Below, in pieces: positions 8,453 through 16,798 of a DNA stretch of 64,000 nt. Under the pieces are notes generated by a model that saw nothing but the letters and a program-made list of their open reading frames with translations, did not search any database and was not told where the DNA came from. A program made the position numbers and the translations under genes. Origin of the DNA: an uncultured Ruminococcus sp. (lineage in GTDB: Bacteria; Bacillota; Clostridia; Oscillospirales; Ruminococcaceae); contig CANQWR010000001.1 in the NCBI GenBank assembly GCA_947627625.1, positions 124,001-188,000 of the forward strand, written 5' to 3'. Numbering within the stretch: the stretch's first letter is position 1; each line of letters starts with the position of its first letter.

Positions 8453-9361
8453 TTACACGTCAAGATGTTTTCTTGTGCTTATGACACTTCCCACCGCTCC
8501 GAGCAGAGAGCCTGCGAGAATATAGCACAGTGCGACGGGTATTCTCACTTCCGAAAACGGTATGAGACTATTCCTGCCGACAGCTGTCACAAGTTTTTCG
8601 GTCTCCTGCATAAGGTCATAGACGGAGCTGTAAATCCCCCATGTTATAAAAAAGGCGGTTATTCCTGCGACCAGCCCCGTCACCATTCCCTCTATAAAGA
8701 ATGGGGTGCGGATAAAGAAGTCAGTCGCACCGACATACTTCATGATCTGTATCTCCTCACGCCTTGAGTAGACACTTGCCTTTGTGGTGTTTGAAATCAT
8801 TATTATTGAGACGGCAATCAGTGCAATCATAACAGCCGTCATTATAACCGTCACAATATTTCTCAGGTCTCTTAAGACCTGCGTGACCTCTTTTGAGACA
8901 TAAACCTCGTCAACATCGTCAAACTCGGAGATAATATCGGCGGTCTTCTCTATTTCGTCATTATTTTTGACAGTCACCGTAAACCCGTCGGGCATAAACT
9001 CATAGTCCTCAATATAGTTGAATATAGCCTGTCCCTTTTCGGAAATCTCCCCCTGCACCTTTTCAAGAGCCTGTTGTTTGGATATATAGCTGACATTGTT
9101 TACATTTTCAATTGAAAGAAGTTCAGCCTGAAATTCCGCAACACGTTCGGACGGCGTACCCTGTTCTATATAGACTGCTATTTCGTTCTGATTTCCGAGA
9201 CCCGTTATCATGGAGTTCATATTCATTGAAAAAAGTGAGGCAGTCCCCACAAGGAGGAGCGATATAAGCAGTACACAGAAAGTCGCAAAAGCCATCATCT
9301 TGTTTTTCCAGATGTTCTCAATGCCCTGTCTTGTGAGGTATCTGAAGCCGTTTGTAGTCAT
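8453..9361 (-). CDS. ftsX: cell division ABC transporter permease FtsX
   Basis: The membrane subunit of FtsEX, which transmits ATP hydrolysis at the septum to a periplasmic or outside hydrolase. The 302-residue protein has the FtsX layout: a first membrane helix near 25-45, an extracellular loop of ~120 residues, and three more helices (about 170-200, 220-245, 270-290). The cytoplasmic MKYVGATDFFIRTPFFIEG segment is the coupling motif of the MacB/FtsX family. Its start overlaps the ftsE stop (ATGA), and the M23 gene follows, so all three partners are adjacent. Confidence 0.95.
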   Translation of the reverse strand: MTTNGFRYLTRQGIENIWKNKMMAFATFCVLLISLLLVGTASLFSMNMNSMITGLGNQNEIAVYIEQGTPSERVAEFQAELLSIENVNNVSYISKQQALEKVQGEISEKGQAIFNYIEDYEFMPDGFTVTVKNNDEIEKTADIISEFDDVDEVYVSKEVTQVLRDLRNIVTVIMTAVMIALIAVSIIMISNTTKASVYSRREEIQIMKYVGATDFFIRTPFFIEGMVTGLVAGITAFFITWGIYSSVYDLMQETEKLVTAVGRNSLIPFSEVRIPVALCYILAGSLLGAVGSVISTRKHLDV

Positions 9362-10350
9362 TCTCCGACCTCCTCCTCATCGGTATTTCGGACATCTTCC
9401 GCCTGTTTTTCACCCTGTCCTATTTCGTCGGCGATATGGGCGAGAATTTCGTCAAGCATAGCGTCTTCGGACAGACAAAGCGGATTTTCGTCACCGTTTT
9501 CCGAGACTGTAGTTTCCTCCGCCTGCTGTTCGGGCGGAATGAAAACGTCCTCAGCACTGTCATCGTCACTGTCATAGCTGTCGGGCGGGAGCGTCTCCTC
9601 CTCACGGAGAAATTCATTTTCGGACATCTGTCCCGCACTTATACCGTTTTCAAAGAACTCATCATCGGGCATTTCGTCCATTCCCGTTATGACTTCATCG
9701 AACACTATTTCACCGTCGGTTATATTTATTATTCTGCCTCCGAAACGCCTTACAAGGTCGTGTTCGTGAGTTACCATTAAGACCGTAGTCCCACGGTCGT
9801 TTATGCCTTTCAGCAGGTCCACAATTTCATAGGACAGTTCGGGATCTATATTTCCTGTAGGTTCATCGGCAATTATCATCTGCGGATCGTTCACAAGTGC
9901 CCTTGCTATCGCCACACGCTGTTTTTCACCGCCCGACAGTTCATCGGGGTAGGAGTTTATCTTGTCATCAAGTCCGACAAGGTTTATGACGTATGAAACC
10001 CTCTTTTTAACGAGTTTCGGCGGAGAGTCTATAACTCTCAGTACAAAGGCGATATTGTCGTAGACGGTCATAGAGGATATAAGTCTGAAATCCTGAAAAA
10101 CAAAGCCGAGAGTACGGCGAAATTCGGGGATCTGCTTTTTTTTCAGGGTGTTCAGGTCGTAGCCGTTCACGGTCACGGTACCGCTTGTCGCATCTATCTC
10201 TTTCAGAATAAGTTTTATCATGGTACTCTTTCCCGCACCCGACGAGCCTACCACAAAAGCAAAATCGCCGTCATTTATTTTAAGGCTGACGTTGTTCAGA
10301 GCGTCAACACCGCTTGCGTAGGTGACGGAGACATTCTGAAACTCTACCAC
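9358..10350 (-). CDS. ftsE: cell division ATPase FtsE with acidic C-terminal extension
   Basis: The cytoplasmic ABC ATPase of FtsEX. Walker A GSSGAGKST (35-43), the ABC signature LSGGEKQR (near 140), and Walker B MIIADEPTGNID are all intact. FtsE is normally ~230 residues, but this one has 330. The extra ~100 residues after TDGEIVFDEV are very acidic and Ser/Pro-containing (DSDDDSAEDVF) and look disordered, ending in a helical stretch. Translation begins at GTG 10350 after AAGGAAGGTG. The tail is in the same frame without an internal start, so it is a true extension. Its role is unknown; a docking segment for cytoplasmic division proteins is one possibility. Confidence 0.94.
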   Translation of the reverse strand: MVEFQNVSVTYASGVDALNNVSLKINDGDFAFVVGSSGAGKSTMIKLILKEIDATSGTVTVNGYDLNTLKKKQIPEFRRTLGFVFQDFRLISSMTVYDNIAFVLRVIDSPPKLVKKRVSYVINLVGLDDKINSYPDELSGGEKQRVAIARALVNDPQMIIADEPTGNIDPELSYEIVDLLKGINDRGTTVLMVTHEHDLVRRFGGRIINITDGEIVFDEVITGMDEMPDDEFFENGISAGQMSENEFLREEETLPPDSYDSDDDSAEDVFIPPEQQAEETTVSENGDENPLCLSEDAMLDEILAHIADEIGQGEKQAEDVRNTDEEEVGE

Positions 10351-10439
10351 TTGGGTTCACCTTCCTTACATACTCATATTGATATTTACAATATTTACAA
10401 ATGAGATAACCTCAGCGGTATTCTGTTTTTGGTGTGAGA

Positions 10440-10480
10440 AACCAGTCCGCAGAGCGTAATGCTCCGACAGACCGGTTTTG
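10440..10480 (-). terminator. imperfect hairpin downstream of the CdaR/PucR-type regulator
   Basis: An extended imperfect stem pairs AACCGGTC with GACTGGTT and CGGAGC-side bases around a short loop, between the regulator stop and ftsE. It lacks a proper T-run, so the termination role is tentative. Confidence 0.35.
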
Positions 10481-10490
10481 AGATTGTCTT

Positions 10491-11576
10491 TCAGAATTTT
10501 ACGGGGTTTGCAGACAGATATTTCTTTACCATCAAAGCTATCTTGAAAATAATTGCGTGGTCAAACTCACGCAGGTCAAGCCCCGTGAGTTTCTTTATCT
10601 TTTCGAGTCTGTACACAAGAGTATTTCTGTGTACAAATAATTTTCTTGAAGTCTCCGACACGTTCAGGTTGTTCTCAAAGAACTTCTGTATAGTGAACAG
10701 AGTTTCGTGGTCAAGGGAGTCTATACTTCCGACTTTGAAGACCTCGTGCAGGAAAGTGTCACAGAGGGTAGTCGGCAGGTGGTAGATAAGTCTTGCTATA
10801 CCGAGATTGTCATAGCTTATTATGACTTTGTCCGTATCGAAAACTTTTCCGACTTCAAGAGCCATCTGAGCCTCTTTGAAAGAGCGTGCAAGCTCCTTGA
10901 CACCGACAACGGGCGTTCCTATACCGACGTTCACCCTTGTGTAGAACTCACTGCTCAGAGTGTCAGCTATAGAACGTGCAAGCTTTTCAAGGTCCTTTGA
11001 ATCGACAGTGCTTTTCAGCTCCTTTACGAGAACAATGTCCATCTCCGTTATGTTGAAAACAAAGTCCTTGTTCTTGTCGGGGAAGAGGTTCTGGATAACG
11101 TCATATGCGGATATGTCGTTTGCGGACACTATCCTTATCAGGAAAACAGCACGGCTTATTTCGGCATTGAAATGGAGTTCCCTTGCCTTTATGACTATAT
11201 CTCCGGGGAGAATGTTGTCAAGAATGACATTCTTGATAAAGTTGTTGCGGTCGTACTTTTCATCATAATACTGCTTGATATTTGAGAGAGTTATGGCGAG
11301 GATACTTGCATACTTTGCGGCAGCATCGTCCACTCCCTCCACAAATACGGCATAGTCGGGCTTTACTCTTGAGCCGAAAGGCTTGTAGGTGAAGCCGTCC
11401 CTTATAAATATGTCGTGTGAGTCGCTCAAATCGAGCGAGACAAACTCGTTTGTTGTACCGACTCTTGTGAGGTCACTGCACGCAATTATGTTTGCAGTTT
11501 CGTCAACAACGCCGATAGTTGCGTCAATTGTATCACGCATCTGATGAACTAAACCCTGAAATAATCTGTTGGACAT
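10491..11576 (-). CDS. CdaR/PucR-type transcriptional regulator
   Basis: A 361-residue regulator with an N-terminal sugar-diacid-recognition-like segment (VHQMRDTIDATIGVVDETANI), a central GGDEF-like/PucR domain, and a C-terminal PucR helix-turn-helix (HRNTLVYRLEKIKKLTGLDLR at ~320-345). Relatives bind DNA and respond to sugar diacids or purine metabolites; the ligand here is unknown. Many Clostridia keep a CdaR homologue between division or tRNA-synthetase genes, with no adjacent catabolic operon, which is also the case here. The gene has its own ~320-base upstream region, suggesting independent transcription. Confidence 0.85.
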   Translation of the reverse strand: MSNRLFQGLVHQMRDTIDATIGVVDETANIIACSDLTRVGTTNEFVSLDLSDSHDIFIRDGFTYKPFGSRVKPDYAVFVEGVDDAAAKYASILAITLSNIKQYYDEKYDRNNFIKNVILDNILPGDIVIKARELHFNAEISRAVFLIRIVSANDISAYDVIQNLFPDKNKDFVFNITEMDIVLVKELKSTVDSKDLEKLARSIADTLSSEFYTRVNVGIGTPVVGVKELARSFKEAQMALEVGKVFDTDKVIISYDNLGIARLIYHLPTTLCDTFLHEVFKVGSIDSLDHETLFTIQKFFENNLNVSETSRKLFVHRNTLVYRLEKIKKLTGLDLREFDHAIIFKIALMVKKYLSANPVKF

Positions 11577-11898
11577 AAATACAACCCTTCTCTTAAAGTT
11601 TTAATATTTTGAGATATTTTTATAAATAATAAATAAATTTTATAAAAATTTATAAATTATAAAAATATATATTCTCAGGATCTCAAAGAGAATCACAGCA
11701 GGGCAAGAGAAAAAATCCCCTGCATTTATTACAGATTGTAACATATAATTATGAACATATTATGAATAAACTGTTAATTTTCTTTGAAGTTCCCGAAAAT
11801 TTACTATATTTTAGTGTTTATAATTGTCTGAATCGACTAAATTCTCAATTCAGATTGTAACCATTCAGTAATTTACTCTTAATCAGCTCTTAAAAAAC
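11577..11898. other. gene-free AT-rich spacer between the regulator gene and argS
   Basis: About 320 bases with no credible ORF. The half next to the regulator is low-complexity A/T. A 6-bp hairpin GCAGGG/CCCTGC (11698-11723) with a 14-base loop is the only clear pairing and could be a weak argS terminator. I see no tRNA, riboswitch or repeat. Confidence 0.6.
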
Positions 11899-13659
11899 TC
11901 ACATTTTTTCGGGCTGTTCTATTTTGAGGACAGTGAGAACGTTCCGCATTACCTGTCTCACAGCCACACACAGGAGTATCCTTGCGTTCCTGAGTTCGGC
12001 GGACTCTGCGTTTCTGACGTTGCAGGAGTCGTAGAACTTGTGGAAAAGGCTTGCAAGTTCGACAGCGTATTTCGTCATTCTGGACGGATCATAGTTTTCC
12101 GCTGACAAATCTGTTTCGTGTGGCAGGGAGGCTATATGGCGTATCAGCTCGATTTCCTTGGTGTCACATAGGAGCGAAAAATCTGCACTTTCGGGAATCT
12201 CCACGCCGTCCGATTTGAGAGTGGCGAGCAGACTGCAAATTCTTGCGTGGGCGTACTGGACATAGTAGACGGGATTTTGTGAGGACTTCTCAACGGCGAG
12301 GTCAAGGTCAAACTCAAACTGTGAATTTGCCTCACGGAGATTGAAATAGAATCTTGCAGCGTCCACGGGTATTTCGTCGAGGAGAGTGACAAGAGTGATA
12401 GCTTTTCCGCTTCTCTTGGAGAGTTTCACGGTCTCACCGCCACGCACAAGTCTGACCATCTGCATAAGGACAGCATCGAGTTTCCCCGAATCCACACCGA
12501 GAGCGTCAAGGCAGGCTTTCAGTCTGGGAACATAGCCGTGGTGGTCCGCACCGAGAATATTGACAGCCCTGTCAAAATTTCTTGTGACGAGTTTGTCGCA
12601 GTGGTACGCAATATCGGGCACTATATATGTGTAAAGACCGTTGCTTCTTTTGAGGACAAAATCTTTGTCGAGACCGTAGTCCGTACCCCTGAACCATACA
12701 GCACCGTCCAGTTCATAAGCTTTGCCGTTTTCGAGTAATTTGTTTACAATTTCGGCAGTCTGATTTTTTTCGTGTATGGTACTCTCCCTGAACCAGTTGT
12801 CATAGACTATTCTGTATTTTTTCAAATCACGCTCAAGACCTGCAATATTTATCGGAAGAGCGTAGTCAACGAGAGCATTTTTTCTGTCCTGTTCGGGGAG
12901 ACTTGCGAGTGAATCGCCGTTTATTCTGTAGTAGTTGAGAGCGTGTTCTATAATGTCAGTTCCGAGGTAGACATCGTCGGGCATTGCGAACTTACCGCCC
13001 TCTGCACTTTGATTATATATCTCCGCACATATTTTTTCTATGTTTTCGGGGAACTTTTCAAGGACTTCCTGACCGTCGGGGGAGCATATCTGCATATATC
13101 TCAGAGAGAGGGATTTGCCGAATTTTTCAATCTGATTGCCCGCATCGTTGACATAAAACTCACGCTCAACGTAGTAGCCTGCTCTTTGGAGGACACTTGC
13201 GAGACAGTCACCTATCGCACCGCCCCTTGCGTTTCCGATGTGCATAGGACCTGTAGGGTTCGCAGAGACAAATTCAACGAGAATCCTCTTTCCCGCACCC
13301 GTGTCTGTACTGCCGTAATCGTCGCCCTCTTGGAGTACACTCTCAATGACTTTTGAAAACCAGTCCTTGCTTAGAAAGAAGTTCATAAATCCCGCACCCG
13401 CAGTCTCAAATCTCTCAAAGACCGAATTTTCAAGATTTATTTTTTCCGCAATCATACCTGCTATTTTAATGGGTGCATTTCTGAAAGTCCTTGCCGAGAC
13501 CATAGCTATATTTGAGGCGAAGTCGCCGTGTGACTTGTCCGCAGGTATCTCAATGGAGTAGTCGGGAATTTGGGTAACTCCCTGTGGAAGAATCTGTGAG
13601 ACCGCACCGTCTATTATTTTTTTAAGTTGGTCTGAGGCGTATTTTATCATATCCGACAT
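11899..13659 (-). CDS. argS: arginyl-tRNA synthetase
   Basis: Class I aminoacyl-tRNA synthetase charging tRNA-Arg. The 586-residue protein starts with the Arg-S additional domain (SIEIPADKSHGDFASNIAM), has the HIGH-type signature in SANPTGPMHIGNARGGAIGD, the KMSKS counterpart VKLSKRSGKAITL, and a C-terminal DALR anticodon-binding domain (QYAHARICSLL near 470). Length and motifs are normal. It is 3 bases downstream of the DUF1934 gene, a conserved pairing in Firmicutes. No T-box leader is visible, because the gene lies inside an operon headed by the ddl-like gene. Confidence 0.97.
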   Translation of the reverse strand: MSDMIKYASDQLKKIIDGAVSQILPQGVTQIPDYSIEIPADKSHGDFASNIAMVSARTFRNAPIKIAGMIAEKINLENSVFERFETAGAGFMNFFLSKDWFSKVIESVLQEGDDYGSTDTGAGKRILVEFVSANPTGPMHIGNARGGAIGDCLASVLQRAGYYVEREFYVNDAGNQIEKFGKSLSLRYMQICSPDGQEVLEKFPENIEKICAEIYNQSAEGGKFAMPDDVYLGTDIIEHALNYYRINGDSLASLPEQDRKNALVDYALPINIAGLERDLKKYRIVYDNWFRESTIHEKNQTAEIVNKLLENGKAYELDGAVWFRGTDYGLDKDFVLKRSNGLYTYIVPDIAYHCDKLVTRNFDRAVNILGADHHGYVPRLKACLDALGVDSGKLDAVLMQMVRLVRGGETVKLSKRSGKAITLVTLLDEIPVDAARFYFNLREANSQFEFDLDLAVEKSSQNPVYYVQYAHARICSLLATLKSDGVEIPESADFSLLCDTKEIELIRHIASLPHETDLSAENYDPSRMTKYAVELASLFHKFYDSCNVRNAESAELRNARILLCVAVRQVMRNVLTVLKIEQPEKM

Positions 13660-13662
13660 AGT

Positions 13663-14109
13663 TCAATTTTTTCCTTTCGGGGTTTTATTTTTATCTCTCA
13701 TTACGGTTATTATAATCTCGTTGTCGGAGAGATACGAGGCGTTTACATCGAGACTGTATTTCATGTAGAGTCTGCCGTTGCTGTTCAGAGTATTTTTGAT
13801 TACCTGAGTTGACACACCGAGCTGAAATGTCCCGAACGGCGTGTCATATTGACAGTAGTGCTTTTTGCCTGTTTCAAGTACGAGTACCGAACCTGCATAG
13901 CCGTCTCTCACAACGGACGCAGACCGACAGCCGTCTGCCGTCACTGTAGTTATACAGCCCTCAAAGCCCGTAGTCTCCGTATCCTCATATGAAATTTCGT
14001 AGCGGTTGTTTCTTGACGAAACGTGAGCTTTTGTCACAAGCTCCGTCCTGTTCTCACCGCTTTCGTCATTTATAACGCTTATGAGAGACACTGTTGCGTT
14101 TGTCTTCAA
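13663..14109 (-). CDS. DUF1934 (YwiB-like) beta-barrel protein
   Basis: A 148-residue soluble protein that matches the DUF1934 family, a calycin-like barrel related to B. subtilis YwiB. Indicators are the alternating-strand pattern, the YEDTETTGFEGCITTVTADG segment, and LGVSTQVIKNTLNSNGRLYMKYSLDVN near the C-terminus. The molecular function is unknown. Location directly before argS is conserved across Firmicutes, so co-expression with translation genes is likely. No signal peptide or membrane helix is present. Confidence 0.85.
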   Translation of the reverse strand: MKTNATVSLISVINDESGENRTELVTKAHVSSRNNRYEISYEDTETTGFEGCITTVTADGCRSASVVRDGYAGSVLVLETGKKHYCQYDTPFGTFQLGVSTQVIKNTLNSNGRLYMKYSLDVNASYLSDNEIIITVMRDKNKTPKGKN

Positions 14110-14152
14110 AAATTATCCCTCCTGTTTCTGTAATGAGAATTTTTTCACGGGT

Positions 14153-15220
14153 TCAGTACGTTCTCTCCGAATTTTCGATAGCCTGCTGTAAAAGACGGTC
14201 TGTGAGTTCGGGGAGAGGAGTACCCGAAAAGTCCATAAGTTTCGGGAATATACTTGTCTGTCTGAGACCTGTGGCGGTTATTATCTTGTTCAGGAGGAGT
14301 TCCCCGTCAGCCGTGAGGAAAAACTCAACTCTTGCCATACCCTTACAGCCGAGGGCTTTGAACGCATTGACGGCGGTCTCCCTTATTTTTTCCCGCAAAT
14401 TTTCGGGAATATCCGCAGGTATGATTATATTCTTGCCGTTTCCCGCCTTTGTCGGATCGTACTCCATATCTGGAAATGAAATCTCCCCCACGCAAGAAGC
14501 TTCGGGATTTTCGTAGCCTGTGACGGCAACTTCAAGTTTCCTGCCCGATATGTACTTCTCCACGATAACTTTGTTGTCGTTTGAAAAAGCCATTTTTACG
14601 GCTTTGAGCATTTCGTCACTGCTTTTTACAATATTGCTCCCGATGTTACTGCCGCTGTTTGCAGGTTTGACTATCAGAGGAAATCCGAGCTGATTTGAAA
14701 TCTCTTTGCACTTTTCGTCAAGAAAATTTATCTCCCTTTGCGTTATGAGTTTCCACTTTGCGGTTTTTATGCCGTAGTCGTCAAGAACCATGTGGGTGTG
14801 CGACTTGTCCGTACACGATGCCGACGCAAGAAGTCCACAGCCGACATAGGGTATTCCCGACATATCAAGCAAGCCCTGAAGAGAGCCGTCCGCACCGAAT
14901 TTTCCCTGAAGTACGGGGAAAACGACATCTATTTTTCTGATGGAAACTTCCTTGTCCTCAATAATTATTATACCCCTGTGAATGGGGTCGGGCGAGAGGA
15001 CAGCGGAGACACAGTCGGGATTCTGTTCCCACCGACCGTTTATAATTTCGTCCGTGTCACCCGGAAAATAAAGCCACCTGCCTTTTTTAGTTATGCCTAT
15101 GCACACAATGTCATATGAAGATTTCGGAATGCTGTTTATGACCGAGACGGCGGTCGCACAGGAGAGATTGTGTTCATTTGATACACCGCCGAATATCACA
15201 GCAACTTTTGTTTTAGCCAT
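14153..15220 (-). CDS. D-alanine--D-alanine ligase homologue with degenerate active site
   Basis: An ATP-grasp protein of ~355 residues clearly related to Ddl, the enzyme making D-Ala-D-Ala for peptidoglycan (IFGGVSNEHNLS, FGADGSLQGLLDMSGIPYVG, IVKPANSGSNIG). Several catalytic signatures are altered. The NEIN-x-x-PG motif that supplies metal ligands reads NKIITATG, so the conserved Glu and Asn are Lys and Ile. The preceding RVDFF Asp is Glu, GREIE is GRKLE, and the HG before the FGEDG loop is QG. I start at ATG 15220, after AGGAGAAAAC; the longer track ORF lies in repeat sequence. It may be a non-catalytic or repurposed paralogue. The open frame argues against a recent pseudogene. Confidence 0.8.
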   Translation of the reverse strand: MAKTKVAVIFGGVSNEHNLSCATAVSVINSIPKSSYDIVCIGITKKGRWLYFPGDTDEIINGRWEQNPDCVSAVLSPDPIHRGIIIIEDKEVSIRKIDVVFPVLQGKFGADGSLQGLLDMSGIPYVGCGLLASASCTDKSHTHMVLDDYGIKTAKWKLITQREINFLDEKCKEISNQLGFPLIVKPANSGSNIGSNIVKSSDEMLKAVKMAFSNDNKVIVEKYISGRKLEVAVTGYENPEASCVGEISFPDMEYDPTKAGNGKNIIIPADIPENLREKIRETAVNAFKALGCKGMARVEFFLTADGELLLNKIITATGLRQTSIFPKLMDFSGTPLPELTDRLLQQAIENSERTY

Positions 15221-15276
15221 AGTTTTCTCCTCTCTTGATTTTTTATCATAAACCGGGGGTTTTGTGGGGAGCTCTG

Positions 15277-15360
15277 CTTTGTGGGGGGCTCTGCCCCCCA
15301 CACCCCCTGCCAAAGGGGGAAACCCCCTTTGGAAACCCGTGATTAAACATTTTTAGTTTT
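15277..15360 (+). repeat. GC-rich palindromic repeat, type B copy 1
   Basis: Nested inverted repeats: a GGGGGG...CCCCCC hairpin followed by CCAAAGGGGG/CCCCCTTTGG, ending in GGAAACCCGT and an ATTTTTAGT tail. A second near-identical copy occurs at 15499-15582. Confidence 0.75.
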
Positions 15361-15373
15361 CCCGCTATTTGAG

Positions 15374-15497
15374 TAACAGTAGAACTTGCCTAAGCCCATC
15401 ATGGGGGGTTCGGGGGGATGCTTCCCCCCGACGGGGGTTTGGGGGCTGAACCCCCAATGGGGGTTCAGGGGGGCAGAGTCCCCTGCCCCTTATCGTT
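15374..15497 (+). repeat. GC-rich palindromic repeat, type A copy 1
   Basis: Starts with an AACAGTAGAA flank, then ATGGGGGG and a series of G5/C5 hairpins (cccccgACGGGGG, GAACCCCCAATGGGGGTTC), ending near TTATCGTT. It shares order and spacing of modules with the four other type A copies in the window. Confidence 0.75.
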
Positions 15498-15498
15498 G

Positions 15499-15582
15499 CT
15501 TTGTGGGGGGCGTTGCCCCCCAAGCCCCCTACCAAAGGGGGAAACCCCCTTTGGAAACCCGTAATTAGATATTTTTAGTCTT
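15499..15582 (+). repeat. GC-rich palindromic repeat, type B copy 2
   Basis: Near-identical to the unit at 15277-15360, including CTTTGTGGGGGGC, CCAAAGGGGGAAACCCCC, GGAAACCCGT and the ATTTTTAGT tail. It directly follows type A copy 1. Confidence 0.75.
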
Positions 15583-15641
15583 GCTATTATTCAAGTTTTT
15601 GTTTAATCGTGGGGGGAGGTTTACATTTCTGCGGATTCCTA

Positions 15642-15780
15642 AAATTGAAACAATAGAACTATTATGGGGGTTCGGGGCGGGGTATGGGGTGTCCCCATTT
15701 TCAAATCACCCCCCGACGGGGGTTTGGGGGCAGAGCCCCCAATGGGGGTTCAGGGGGCAAAGCCCCCTGCCTCTTAGACT
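15642..15780 (+). repeat. GC-rich palindromic repeat, type A copy 2 (long variant)
   Basis: Type A unit with the AATTGAAACAATAGAA flank and an alternative first module (GGGGCGGGGTATGGGGTG then CCCC) that is shared with the copy at 25021. The GGGGGCAGAGCCCCC and GGGGGCAAAGCCCCC hairpins match the other copies. A partial extra hairpin follows at about 15785-15812. Confidence 0.75.
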
Positions 15781-16121
15781 TAAATGGGGGGGTTGGGGGC
15801 AGAGCCCCCAACAGCCCGCAAGTCAAAAAAATCTCCAAAAAAATATAATTTTAAGAAAATTATTTTCTGGAGTTCGTGGACAAAGCCCCCAATAGCCCAC
15901 AAATCAATGTTCCGTGAAATTTATAGTCATATTCGAGTATCAATATATTCTATCACATTTCACAAAAAACTTCAAGTATTTTCTGCAAAAATGAAAAATT
16001 TTTGCAAATCAATCACAATCTTCACAATAACGGGTTGCAATATTTGTGCATATTGACGACAAGTTTTCAACATACACAATCGACAGCAAGAATTTTATTT
16101 GTTCATAATGACGAAAATATA

Positions 16122-16150
16122 TTGACTTTCGGGAAACTATGGTGTATAAT
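16122..16150 (+). promoter_or_regulatory. sigma-A promoter of smpB
   Basis: TTGACT (16122-16127) and TATAAT (16145-16150) with a 17-base spacer. The stretch TATGGTG before the -10 box also occurs at the tRNA-Thr promoter. Confidence 0.8.
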
Positions 16151-16189
16151 AAATATCAGATCAGAAATAAAGCAGGAGATGAGAGCTAT

Positions 16190-16654
16190 ATGCGTTCAAA
16201 GGGTACAAAGACTATCACCGAAAACAGAAAGGCGAGACACGAGTATTTTATACTTGAATCTTATGAGGCGGGAATAGAACTTGTCGGCACGGAGGTCAAG
16301 TCCATAAGACAGGGTAGTGTGAACCTCAAAGACAGCTGGTGCGGAATCGAAAACGGCGAGATTTTTGTCAAGGGTATGCACATATCGCCGTACGAAAAGG
16401 GGAACATATTCAACCGTGACCCCCTCAGACCGAGGAAGTTGCTAATGCACAAGAGAGAGATAAACAAGTTATATGGCACTCTCAAGCAGGACGGTCTGTC
16501 GCTCATTCCGCTCAGCTTGTATTTTAAGGACTCAAAAGTAAAAGTACAGCTCGGTCTTTGCAAGGGAAAGAAACTCTACGACAAGAGAGCAGATATGGCA
16601 AGGCGTGACGCAAAGAGGGAGATAGACAGAAATCTCAAAATAAAAAATCAGTAA
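16190..16654 (+). CDS. smpB: SsrA-binding protein SmpB
   Basis: Binds tmRNA and brings it to stalled ribosomes for trans-translation. The 154-residue length is normal. Family signatures include [29 protein letters not shown] at the N-terminus, the [15 protein letters not shown] segment, and the basic C-terminal tail ([21 protein letters not shown]) that enters the mRNA channel. The start is the ATG after AGGAGATGAG; the longer ORF in the track has no ribosome site. It has its own promoter and terminator. The tmRNA gene ssrA, often near smpB, is not seen here. Confidence 0.96.
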   Translation: MRSKGTKTITENRKARHEYFILESYEAGIELVGTEVKSIRQGSVNLKDSWCGIENGEIFVKGMHISPYEKGNIFNRDPLRPRKLLMHKREINKLYGTLKQDGLSLIPLSLYFKDSKVKVQLGLCKGKKLYDKRADMARRDAKREIDRNLKIKNQ

Positions 16655-16673
16655 ATATTATTATATTATATTG

Positions 16674-16706
16674 AACGGTGTGACGGTACGGTCACGCCGT
16701 TTTTTT
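16674..16706 (+). terminator. rho-independent terminator of smpB
   Basis: An 11-bp stem, AACGGTGTGAC/GTCACGCCGTT with one G-T pair and a 6-base loop, runs into T7. It is 19 bases after the smpB stop. Confidence 0.88.
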
Positions 16707-16798
16707 GTAATAATCATGTGTGCGGAGGAATATAATCAAACAGTACGGGGGAGAAAAATTTTTTACCCCTCAATGCGATTTCGGGAGGTTTTTTGAAT

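Larger units (their letters stand above)
15221..16121. other. gene-free region between the ddl-like gene and smpB
   Basis: About 900 bases without a credible gene. The first two thirds hold four GC-rich palindromic repeat units (listed separately). The last ~300 bases are ordinary AT-rich DNA leading into the smpB promoter. ORFs in the track here are Gly/Pro-rich artefacts of the repeats. Confidence 0.7.

Noticed and set aside
11600-11680. Replication or plasmid origin from A/T-rich DNA
   Set aside because: Low-complexity A/T only; no DnaA boxes or iterons recognised.
15386-15895. ORFs of 60 and 104 residues rich in Gly, Pro and Trp
   Set aside because: They are translations of the GC-rich palindromic repeats, have no ribosome sites and change frame between copies.
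16707-16798. tmRNA gene next to smpB
   Set aside because: No tRNA-like ends, tag-peptide frame or CCA were found in the vicinity.
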